Positions 1 through 8,100 of a DNA stretch of 16,852 bases are shown here, in pieces. The notes beneath the pieces are model-generated. The model had not been told where the DNA came from, did no database searches, and was given only the letters and a program-made list of their open reading frames with translations. The stretch covers positions 1 to 16,852 of the forward strand of contig JAUQOX010000035.1 of assembly GCA_030550695.1 (NCBI GenBank), read 5' to 3'. Each line of letters starts with the position of its first letter. Position 1 is the stretch's first letter. Source of the stretch: Gemmatimonadota bacterium (GTDB lineage: Bacteria; Gemmatimonadota; Gemmatimonadetes; Longimicrobiales; Gaopeijiaceae). The position numbers were made by a program, and so were the translations under genes.

Positions 1-69
1 TAAATTGCCCTGAGAACCCGATCGGGGGACCCCCTCCCCTCGGCTCCCCTCCCACGGTTGCCGCCGCAC

Positions 70-915
70 ATGTTTCGGCTCTCCGGACACCTCGGGCCCA
101 CGGCGATGGGCTGGTCTGGTCAGGCTTCCCAAATGGGGGCCCTGACCGTCCTCCCCCTCTGGTTGGTCTTTCTGGCCGGCCCGGTCCCACGACCGGCAGG
201 GGCCGTGCAGCGGTTCGAGGTGGAGCTGGGTGAGCAGAACCGGGTGCGGTTCGTTTCCCGCACCCCCCTCGAGAGCTTCGAAGGGAAAACCTCCCGGGTC
301 GACGGCTTCGTGCAACTGGAAGGTGGGGGACTCGACGGACCCACCCACCTGGAGCAAAGTCGTTTCTACTTCGAGGTGGATCTGGCCAGCCTCCGGACGG
401 GGATCGGACTGCGGGACCGCCACATGAGGGAGAACTACCTCGAGACGGCCCGCTATCCCTTTGCCACCTTCCAAGGGCAGATCCTGAGCCTGGACCGGAA
501 GGTGGAGGGCTGGTGGGACGTCCTGGCGGGAGGCCGGCTGGCCATCAGGGGTCGGGAACGCTACCGCGAGATCCCCTGTAGGGTGGAACCCCTGGATGGG
601 GGTCTCGGCGAGGGGACGGGGGTGGTGCGCAAGGAACCGTCGGACGGGGGACGACCGGGCCAACGTGTCCGGGTGGGATGTGCTTTCGAGGTGGCTCTCG
701 CCGAGCACGGGATTCCCATTCCCCGTCTCATGTTCCTGCGGATCGCCGACACCGTGCGGGTGGAGGTCGAGCTCAGGTTGAGGCCGTTGCCGGGAGGCCC
801 CGGCGCGGTATGTGGGCCCCAGGGGGAAGTGGTCGGGGGCCGGGGTGGGGAAGGAGAGGTCGGTTGTCTTCCCGGCGGGGGGGGACGATGGGCACGAGAA
901 CGGAGGGACCGGTGA
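70..915 (+). CDS. YceI-like secreted protein
   Basis: Predicted exported protein of the YceI family (lipocalin-like fold; known members bind isoprenoid-type lipids in the periplasm). The family pattern is clear: a beta-rich stretch starting VQRFEVELG, then FYFEVDLASLRTGIGLRDRH, MRENYLETARYPFATFQG, and near the end ALAEHGIPIPRLMFLRIADTVRVEVEL. A hydrophobic segment (ALTVLPLWLVFLAG) followed by PAGA gives a signal peptide with cleavage before VQRF. The start is uncertain: TTG 58, ATG 70, ATG 106 and ATG 133 are all in frame, and none has a convincing SD; ATG 70 was chosen because it gives an Arg-containing N-region. About 40 Gly/Arg-rich residues follow the YceI fold, an unusual tail that may be unstructured. 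The stop overlaps the next gene's start as GTGA, so the two are probably translationally coupled. Family assignment is strong; the ligand is unknown. Confidence 0.8.
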   Translation: MFRLSGHLGPTAMGWSGQASQMGALTVLPLWLVFLAGPVPRPAGAVQRFEVELGEQNRVRFVSRTPLESFEGKTSRVDGFVQLEGGGLDGPTHLEQSRFYFEVDLASLRTGIGLRDRHMRENYLETARYPFATFQGQILSLDRKVEGWWDVLAGGRLAIRGRERYREIPCRVEPLDGGLGEGTGVVRKEPSDGGRPGQRVRVGCAFEVALAEHGIPIPRLMFLRIADTVRVEVELRLRPLPGGPGAVCGPQGEVVGGRGGEGEVGCLPGGGGRWARERRDR

Positions 916-1823
916 CGCCCGGGCGGGGGAGGGGAGGGGCGGGGCGGAGGGGGGTCGGGCGAAGAGGCTTTCCCGTGGGTGTGGGCCTTGCCTTCGTGGG
1001 AAACTTCGCGGGTTGCTTCGCCTTGGCCTCCGGCCAGGCGGCTCCTCCCCCATGGGAGCGGCGTCTGGAAGCCACCCTGCCTCCCCCCACCCTGTTCCAT
1101 GCCCCGCTGGCCATCCACCTTCCCACCGCCGCCACCCTGGGACCGGGGGAATGGCAGTTCGAAATATCCCACCGCTTCTACCCCCCCCTGTCGGCTGGCC
1201 CCGAAGCCTTCTGGGGGTTGGACGGGCCCGTGAACATCCGCATCGGAATGGGCTGGGCACCCGGAAGGGGGCTCCTGGTCACGCTGGCCCGGAGCAACGT
1301 GGGGGACAACTGGGATTTCCAGGTCAAGAAGGTGGTGTGGGAGGGCCATTGGGGATCCCTTCCCCTGGCGGTAGCCGGGTTGGGGGGGGTGGCCCTGGAG
1401 GCGGACGGGGGGCGCAGGAAAACCCTCCATCGGGAGAACCTCCAAGGGTATTCCCAACTTATCCTCAACCTTGGTCTGGGTGCCCGAGGCGCGTTGGGAC
1501 TGGTCCCCTCCTATCTCTGGAATGCCCGCGTGGAAGACGAGGGGATGGAAGGGCGGGGGGCCTTGGGAATCCACGGGCGGGTGGGCCTCAATGCGCTCCT
1601 GGCCCTGGAGGGGGAATACCTCATGGGATCTTTTCCGGGGGGGGATCTCCATCCTCTGGCATCGGCAGGTGTGGAGCTCGAGACCGGGGGTCATTTCTTT
1701 AAAGTGTTTCTGGGAAATTCCGTCGGCCTGAACCCTGGACACGTCCTGGCCGGCTCGCCATTCCCCCTGGCGTTTCGGCAACTCCGGCTGGGGTTCACCA
1801 TTACGCGTCTGCTGCGTTTCTGA
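912..1823 (+). CDS. DUF5777-type beta-barrel protein
   Basis: Predicted outer-membrane beta-barrel protein of 303 aa, resembling the DUF5777 family. The supporting pattern is an N-terminal PTLFHAPLAIHLPTAATLGPGEWQFEISHRF, then FWGLDGPVNIRIGMGWAPGRGLLVTLARS, followed by alternating aromatic/aliphatic strands to the terminal TITRLLRF, whose last residue is Phe as is common for outer-membrane proteins. The chosen start is GTG 912: it overlaps the upstream stop as GTGA and has GGAGGG five to six bases ahead. An ATG at 888 is also in frame but has poorer spacing. From GTG 912 the protein begins with an Arg-rich N-region, a hydrophobic core (VGVGLAFVGNFAGCFALA) and a cleavage site near SGQA. Members of this family are often found near YceI and c-type cytochrome genes, as here. 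The molecular role is unknown. Confidence 0.7.
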   Translation: MTPGRGRGGAGRRGVGRRGFPVGVGLAFVGNFAGCFALASGQAAPPPWERRLEATLPPPTLFHAPLAIHLPTAATLGPGEWQFEISHRFYPPLSAGPEAFWGLDGPVNIRIGMGWAPGRGLLVTLARSNVGDNWDFQVKKVVWEGHWGSLPLAVAGLGGVALEADGGRRKTLHRENLQGYSQLILNLGLGARGALGLVPSYLWNARVEDEGMEGRGALGIHGRVGLNALLALEGEYLMGSFPGGDLHPLASAGVELETGGHFFKVFLGNSVGLNPGHVLAGSPFPLAFRQLRLGFTITRLLRF

Positions 1824-1882
1824 GGGGTTGCGAGGCCCCCGGCGCTCCGCCCTGTGCGGCGGGGTCGGTATCCCCTTTCCGG

Positions 1883-1895
1883 AAGGAGGTGATCC
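1883..1895 (+). promoter_or_regulatory. Maximal Shine-Dalgarno sequence
   Basis: AAGGAGGTGATCC is an exact 13-base complement of the usual bacterial 16S 3' end (GGATCACCTCCTT) and runs directly into the GTG at 1896. The GGAGG core lies six bases before the start, a normal spacing. It decides the start of the cytochrome gene. Confidence 0.85.
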
Positions 1896-2354
1896 GTGAG
1901 GATCGCAAGGGCACTGTTCGTGGGTACCCTGCTGACAGCGGGGGGGTGTGGAGGAGATTCGGCCACAGCACCTTACGGCGACCCCGGCGGCAACACCGGC
2001 GGAAGCGGGAGCGGCTCGGGGACTACGGTAAAGGCCGATCCCTCCTTTGCCCAGGACATTCAGGCCATTTTCAACCGGACGGGGTGCACCGCTGCCGGTT
2101 GCCACGGGTCGTCACCCCAGGCGGGCCTGGACCTGCGGACGGGCGTGAGCTACGGGCAGCTGGTGAACGTGCCCTCCACCCAGACCGGGATCCTCCGGGT
2201 GATCCCCGGAAACGCTCAGGGGAGCTACCTCATGATGAAGCTGGAGGGAAGGGCCACCGTCGGGGCCACCATGCCCTTGGGTGGCAATCCGCTGGGAAGC
2301 ACGGACCTCGGCAACCTCCGCAACTGGATCAATCAGGGGGCGAAGAACAACTGA
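1896..2354 (+). CDS. c-type cytochrome lipoprotein (CX4CH heme motif)
   Basis: Small exported cytochrome of 152 aa. The GTG start is fixed by the very strong SD upstream. Residues 1-17 form a signal peptide ending LLTAGGC, giving a candidate lipidated Cys18 (the -3 Ala makes the lipobox slightly weak). A Gly/Ser linker (about 30-44) follows. The heme site is C64-T-A-A-G-C69-H70, a CX4CH variant rather than CXXCH, in a context (FAQDIQAIFNRTGC) typical of cytochromes of Planctomycetes, Gemmatimonadota and relatives. Met126 in TMPLGG is the likely distal ligand. The C-terminus LRNWINQGAKNN also fits this group. It probably carries electrons at the cell envelope; partners are unknown. It follows the beta-barrel gene by 72 bp and its last 22 bp overlap the convergent GH2 gene. 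Confidence 0.82.
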   Translation: MRIARALFVGTLLTAGGCGGDSATAPYGDPGGNTGGSGSGSGTTVKADPSFAQDIQAIFNRTGCTAAGCHGSSPQAGLDLRTGVSYGQLVNVPSTQTGILRVIPGNAQGSYLMMKLEGRATVGATMPLGGNPLGSTDLGNLRNWINQGAKNN

Positions 2355-5116
2355 AGGGGAGGGGACGCCCCGTCCCCCCGGTCCACCTTGCCGGGGGCAA
2401 GGGTTCCCGGAGGAGCCGGCACCTTCACCCCCTCGGGGGGGATCTCCGCCAGGGTGCGGATGCGCAGGCGCCCCGAAACCTCTTCAGGGGTCCAGCGGGT
2501 CTCTACGGTAAGGGTCTTCGGCTGACCGGGGAGGAGATCGAAGAAGTTCTCCCCGAAGCGGGCGTCCGGATCGCCGTCCAGGGAAAGGGCCACGTCCTTC
2601 GCCAGGACGTCGCTCTCGAGGGTCAAGACGACGCTGGCCGGGCTGGAGCCCGGTTCGGCTCGGATCCCGATCCGGGGGGCCTGTAGAGCCAGCTCCTTGG
2701 GGGGGACGAAATAGAGGAGATTGGCGGCCGAGGGGGGGCCGGCGTCGCGGCTGCCCCGAGCCCTGGGGCTCGCCTCCGTTCCCGAGGGTCGGAGCACTGC
2801 CTGAAGGACCACCCGGTTCCGGTCGGCGGCTCCCAGGGCCTGGCGGGTTTCGCCTTGCCAGAGGCGGAGGCTGCCGCCCGCCGGAAGATCCACGGGGAAG
2901 GTGACTTCCCAGAGCCGAACGCCGGCGAAGTCCTCCAGCACGAGACGGAGTTCCCCCTTCCACGGGTCTCGACCCTCCCAGACCCCCCACGCCTCGAGGC
3001 GCCCGTCCTGTTCCACCAAAGAAACCAGAAGCGGCGCGAAGGCCTCTTTGGCCGCGTAGTGGAGCGCCTTCCACCGCCCGAACCAGTCGCGACTGGACCA
3101 GGACACCACAGGCCAGGTGTCGTTGAGCTGCCAATAGAGGGTACCCATGGTCCGCGGCCGGGCCCGCCGGTGGGCTTCGAAGGCCACCCTCATCCCCCGG
3201 GCCTGGAGGAGCTGGCTCACGTAGGCGAATTCCTCCAGGCCGGCGGGCACCGGGTAGTCCCTGGCCATGTATTCCCGGATGATCTCGAAGCCCCGGGGGT
3301 GCTTCTGATGGGCCCGCAAAACGGGGTGGTCCAGGCTTCGGTCCTCGGGGAGGGTGAAGGCCCAGAGGGTCTCCACCGCCGGAAAGCCCTGGAATCCGTA
3401 TTCGCTGGCAAAGCGGGGGAGCTTGTCCCGGAACACCTCGAAGGGCTCGCCGCCATGCCACACCCCCCAATAGTGGCTGTCCCCCCGCTTGAGGCTCTCG
3501 GGGTCCCCCCAACCCAGCATGGGAGAAGAGGGCCAGTAGGCCCGGGAGGGGTCGTGTCGGGAGACGGCGTCCGGAAGAATGCCGTAGAAGACGGCCGCAT
3601 AGGCTCTTTCCACCGCGGCGGAGTCGGCCGGCGAGGCATAGCCCCGGGCCCAGCCCCACCGCCGCCATCCTTCGTCGATCTCGTTGTTGCCGCACCAAAG
3701 AGCCAGGCTGGGGTGGCCCCGCAGCCTGCGGATCTGGTCCGCAGCCTCGGCCCTGACACTGGCCAGGAAGGCGGAATCCCCCGGGACCATGGCATTGGCG
3801 AACATGAAGTCCTGCCAGATGAGGATCCCGTGCCGGTCGGCCAGGTCGTAGAACACGTCCGGAGGATAGACTCCCCCTCCCCACACCCGGAGCATGTTCA
3901 TGTGGGCTTCGACCACATCCCGGAAGAGGCGGCGGTAGTCGTCCTCGGTGACCCGCGGTACGAAATGGTCCAGGGGCACCACGTTGGCCCCTTTGGCGAA
4001 CACGGGCACCCCGTTCACCCGGAAGTGGAAGCTTTCCCCCACACTGTCGGGATCCACCACCAGCTCCACGGTTCGAACACCGGCCCGGGTGGTGCGCCGG
4101 TCAGAAAACCCCCCCCCTCGGACCTCGGCCTGGATCGTGTAGAGATGCGGCTCCCCCAAGCCGTTGGGCCACCAGAGTCGGGGCCGCCGGATCTCCACAG
4201 GGAGGACGAACGTATGGACACCGGCCTCCACCTGGGCGCTCTGGCGGACCCGGGGGAAGGCCCTCTGGGGGCTGGCAACTTCCACGGTCACGGAAAGCCT
4301 GCCGCCCTCCCCGAACCGCTCCACGGCTTGGGGAGTCACCTCCACCTCCACGAAGGCCGCCAGACGGGCCCGGTCCGGGGCAAGGGACGCGGTGGCCGTG
4401 TGGAAGTCGGTGAGGCGCACGCCGCTCCAGGCCACCAGCTCCACCTCCCGCCAAATTCCCGAGGTCACCAAGCGAGGACCCCAGTCCCATCCGTACTGGT
4501 AGGCCGCCTTCCGGACGAAGGCCCGGGTGGGAGGGGAACCGGCATCGTGATCCATGGGGAGCGGATGAGGATAGGCCTCCCTCAGGGCTCGCCCGACCCT
4601 CAGGGGCGACTCGAACCGCACTTCCAGTTCGTTGGCTCCGACCCGGAGCAACCGGGCCACTTCCACGCTCCACTCCCGGAACATGTTGTCGGCCCGGAGG
4701 ATCTCCCGGCCGTTGAGGCGTACCCGGGCGAAGGTGTCCAGGCCTTTGAAACGAAGTTCTACCCGCTCATGGGCCAGGAACGCCGAATCCATGGGCAAAG
4801 CCGTCCGATAGATCCATTCCTTTTCGGCGATCCACCCCAGCCGGTCCGCCTCGTCCCGCCAGTAGGGATCCGGAATCAGGCCCGCGCCCAACAGGTCGGT
4901 GTGCACTGTCCCAGGGACCGTAGCGGGGATGGGGGTGGTGAAGGTGTCCACCCCCACCAGCGTCCAACCGTCGTGAAGCAGCCGCACTTCCACCGCGGGC
5001 CGGGTGCGCTGACAGCCGGCGGCCAGAAACACGCCGAGGAGGGCGACCTGGGCCAGGGCGCTTCCGGCTAGGGGGTGCCGGACCCGCCTCATCCGCCGAT
5101 CCAGCCAGACCCTCAT
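2333..5116 (-). CDS. GH2 beta-mannosidase, lipoprotein
   Basis: Exo-beta-mannosidase of glycoside hydrolase family 2 (927 aa), predicted to release beta-linked mannose, for example the Man-beta-1,4-GlcNAc core of N-glycans. An N-terminal signal ends LAAGC (Cys35), suggesting lipid anchoring. The sugar-binding domain (about 45-230, including YQYGWDWGPRLVTSGIW) and Ig-like domain (about 230-350) precede the TIM barrel. Catalytic residues are the acid/base Glu479 in CGNNE and the nucleophile Glu572 in ASEYGFQGFP; RVWGGGVYPPD and YWQLNDTWPVVSWSS are further mannosidase hallmarks. C-terminal beta domains follow. The ATG overlaps the stop of the GH92-GH47 gene as ATGA, with GGAGG eight bases upstream, so translation is probably coupled. 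An open extension upstream of this ATG lies inside the preceding gene and was dismissed. Confidence 0.9.
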   Translation of the reverse strand: MRVWLDRRMRRVRHPLAGSALAQVALLGVFLAAGCQRTRPAVEVRLLHDGWTLVGVDTFTTPIPATVPGTVHTDLLGAGLIPDPYWRDEADRLGWIAEKEWIYRTALPMDSAFLAHERVELRFKGLDTFARVRLNGREILRADNMFREWSVEVARLLRVGANELEVRFESPLRVGRALREAYPHPLPMDHDAGSPPTRAFVRKAAYQYGWDWGPRLVTSGIWREVELVAWSGVRLTDFHTATASLAPDRARLAAFVEVEVTPQAVERFGEGGRLSVTVEVASPQRAFPRVRQSAQVEAGVHTFVLPVEIRRPRLWWPNGLGEPHLYTIQAEVRGGGFSDRRTTRAGVRTVELVVDPDSVGESFHFRVNGVPVFAKGANVVPLDHFVPRVTEDDYRRLFRDVVEAHMNMLRVWGGGVYPPDVFYDLADRHGILIWQDFMFANAMVPGDSAFLASVRAEAADQIRRLRGHPSLALWCGNNEIDEGWRRWGWARGYASPADSAAVERAYAAVFYGILPDAVSRHDPSRAYWPSSPMLGWGDPESLKRGDSHYWGVWHGGEPFEVFRDKLPRFASEYGFQGFPAVETLWAFTLPEDRSLDHPVLRAHQKHPRGFEIIREYMARDYPVPAGLEEFAYVSQLLQARGMRVAFEAHRRARPRTMGTLYWQLNDTWPVVSWSSRDWFGRWKALHYAAKEAFAPLLVSLVEQDGRLEAWGVWEGRDPWKGELRLVLEDFAGVRLWEVTFPVDLPAGGSLRLWQGETRQALGAADRNRVVLQAVLRPSGTEASPRARGSRDAGPPSAANLLYFVPPKELALQAPRIGIRAEPGSSPASVVLTLESDVLAKDVALSLDGDPDARFGENFFDLLPGQPKTLTVETRWTPEEVSGRLRIRTLAEIPPEGVKVPAPPGTLAPGKVDRGDGASPPLQLFFAP

Positions 5117-8100
5117 GGTTGTTGCCTCCGGAAGGGGTGGGCCTCGGTGTTGAACACCACGTCGTGGAAATCCAAGGCCGATGAAGGGGCAAACAGCAGC
5201 CAGGCGTACTTGAGGGTTTCTGCCAGGAAGAAACTCTCCATGTCGTCGCTCTTCTCCTTGCTTCGCACGTCGCGCAGGTGCGCGTACCCTCTCTCCGTGC
5301 GGCAGTACCGCACGATCCTCCGGAAGATATCCCAGCCCAAGGCTTTGTAGTGGGGATCCCCGGTGAGGGCATGGAGGACATAGGCCGATTCCAGCGCTTC
5401 GGGGCGCAAGGGGTAACCGCCGTGGACGACCTCGAAGGTGAGGTAGTCCATCTGCTCCGGCTCGACGTCGAATCGGGTCCACATGAAGTGAACGGATTCC
5501 ATGAGGCGGGAAGCCCGGCCCAGGTCGCCGGAAAGGGCCAGAACCCCCGGCCAGAAGGCGTCCAAAGCCCCGAAACGGGTGGACAACCGCTGGCCGGTGT
5601 CCATGTGGACCTGTCCATACCAGAGGCGACCGTCCACCTCATGGGCAAGGTAGCGATGGACGGGGCCGATGCTGGCCTCCCACATGCTCCGCAGATCTTC
5701 GTCGCCGAACAGGAGCCAGCCCTTGTAGAGGTACTCGTACCACGAGTCGATCCTGCCGGAGAGATGGGACGAGCGGTCCTGCCACTGACCGGTTTCCACG
5801 TCGATGGTGGTACCCACCAGACCCAAAGGAGATCTTCTGCGGAAAAGCTCCTGCATTCCCCGTTTGGCTTTTTCGTAGTAAACAGGATTGCCGGTATGCC
5901 GTGAGAGGATGCCGAATTCCAAAAGGAGGGTGCCGATCTCCGCAGGATTGTTGACCCGGCCCCGCTTCTCGCCGGTGCGGAGGTTCACCATGACGTAGGG
6001 CATCGCCGTGGGACTGTCGAAAGCGGGCAGCAGGCGATTTCCCAGATCGGTGGCCAACTGCAGGAAGCGCTGATCCCCGTCCAGCTCGTAGGCCGACAGC
6101 AACCCGCCCAAGAGACGGATGGTCACCTCAAACACCTGAACGAAGAAATCATGGTCGAAGGAGAGTTCCCTGAGGATGAGTTCCTTGGCCTGGGCCGCCT
6201 CGTCCCCAAGCCCCATGAGGAGCATGGTGTCGAAGGCGTCCACGGGGGTCATGAGGAGGGAACGGGCGTACCAGTTCCGCCCCGTACCCGAGAGGGGCCT
6301 CAGGGCATCGTACCCCCGGGCGAATGTCCAATAGCCCCGCCAGGCGTGGAGGAACTCCGTCTTGACGGCCTCGGCCATTTCCCGGTCCGACCAGCGTCCC
6401 TGGAAACCCGAGGGCGGCCGGGCCCCGGGGGCGGTACCCCACGAAGAGGGCTCAGGGCCCATGTCGAGTTCCAACCTTCCCCCCCGGGCGATTTCGTGGT
6501 GGTGGAGCCAGCTCCGGGGCAAGGGACGCCCGTTGAGGCGCGCCGACCGGATGTACCGGTGGGTTTCGGACACCCCCGGGGCCCGGACGGTGAAGGTCCT
6601 GCCGCCGCCCAAGTCCAGGACGGCTTCTGGGAACAACGGCGTACCGATCACGTACACGCCGGCGGCGGGGTTCACCGGGTAGAACCCCAGGGCGGAGAAG
6701 ATGTACCAAGCCGACATCTGGCCGCAGTCTTCGTTGCCGCTGAGGCCGTCGGGTGCAGCCCGATACTGGGTGGTCAGGATGGTGCGGACCCGGTCCGCCG
6801 TCTTCCAAGGGGCGCCGGCGAAGTTGTACAGGTAGGCGATATGGTGGCTGGGTTCGTTCCCGTGGGCATATTGGCCGATCATGCCGCTGATGTCCGGGGA
6901 GGGACGCTCGCCGGTGACCAGGGTGTCCAGCTCGAACAAGGAGTCCAGCTTGGCCAGGAAAGGTCCGTCCCCTCCCATGGCCGCGATGAGGCCACGCACG
7001 TCATGGGGCACGAACCAGGTATGTTGCCAGGCGTTTCCCTCGGTGTAGTCGGTACCCTCCCGGTGATCGGAGCGGCGGGGGTCGAACGGCTGGGTCCATT
7101 CTCCCCGGGACGTCCTTCCCCGCATGAAGCGGGTCTGGGGATCGAAGACATTGCGCCACTGCAGGGACCGCTTCTGGAACTCCCAGAAGACCTCCTCCTC
7201 ACCCAGATCCAGGGCCATGGAGGCCACGGCCCAATCGTCGAAGGCCAGCTCCAAAGTCTTGGTGACCGACTCCACCTCCAGGTCGGAGGGCACGAACCCG
7301 TAGGCCACATAGGCCCCCACCCCCCTCCCCTGCTGGGTCTGACTTTCCACCATGGCTTGGAGGGCTTTCTTGCCGTCGAAGCCCCGAAACCCCTTCCGCC
7401 AAGCCTCGGCCACCACAGGGACCGCATGGTTTCCCGTCATGGTGTTGGTTTCGTTTCCCGCCAGAGACCATACGGGCAAAAGTCCGTACTCGTCGCGGAA
7501 AGAGAGCATGGATCGGATCAGGTCGTCCACCCGATCCGCATCCAGGAGGGTGAAGAGCGGATGCTGGGCCCGGAAGGTGTCCCAAAGGGAAAAGATCTCG
7601 TGTTTACGATAGTCCCGGGCCGTGTGGATCTTACCGTCGGCTCCCCGGTATCGGCCGTCCAGGTCTTGAAAGAGGACAGGCGCGAGCCGCGTGCGATAGA
7701 GGGCGGTGTAGAAGATCTTGCGGTCGGTCTCCGATCCGCCTCTCAGGCGGATCTTCCGGAGTTCACGCTCCCAGCTCCGACGGGCGGCGCGTCTCACCCC
7801 CTCGAAATCCCATCCCGGGAGCTCTCCCTGGAGGTTGGCCAGAGCACCGGCTTCGTCCACGTACGAAATCCCTACCTTGACCAGAAGTTGGCGTCCCGGG
7901 CCCAGGGAGTCGAAGCTGAGCAGGGCCCGGAGGGCTTTCCCTTGTACGGTGCCTCCCCGCACCCCAGGACCCCTGCCACCGGAAGCCAAGGGGGTGGCAG
8001 AGTCGGAGAGGACGAGGGTTCGCAGGGGGCGGGAAAGGGCCAAGGCAAAGAAGACCCGCTGGTCGGGTGCCCAACCTTTGGAAAACCGGTAACCGGTGAG

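Noticed and set aside
17..26. Palindrome CCCGATCGGG near the left edge
   Set aside because: A 10-base GC-rich palindrome is readily found by chance here and has no T run or clear promoter context; the gene to the left is outside the window.
1883..1895. The anti-SD complement as a fragment of a 16S rRNA gene on the minus strand
   Set aside because: The neighbouring bases do not continue the conserved 16S 3' end (no GCGGCT before GGATCACC), so the match stops at 13 bases and serves as an SD.
2855..5071. A 738-codon plus-strand frame opposite the GH2 gene
   Set aside because: Low-information composition and entirely antisense to a clear beta-mannosidase; a codon-bias shadow.
5117..5482. An N-terminal extension of the GH2 frame into the preceding gene
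   Set aside because: The extra sequence is Arg/Pro-rich and overlaps the GH47 domain. The ATG at 5116 has a good SD and starts a proper signal peptide.
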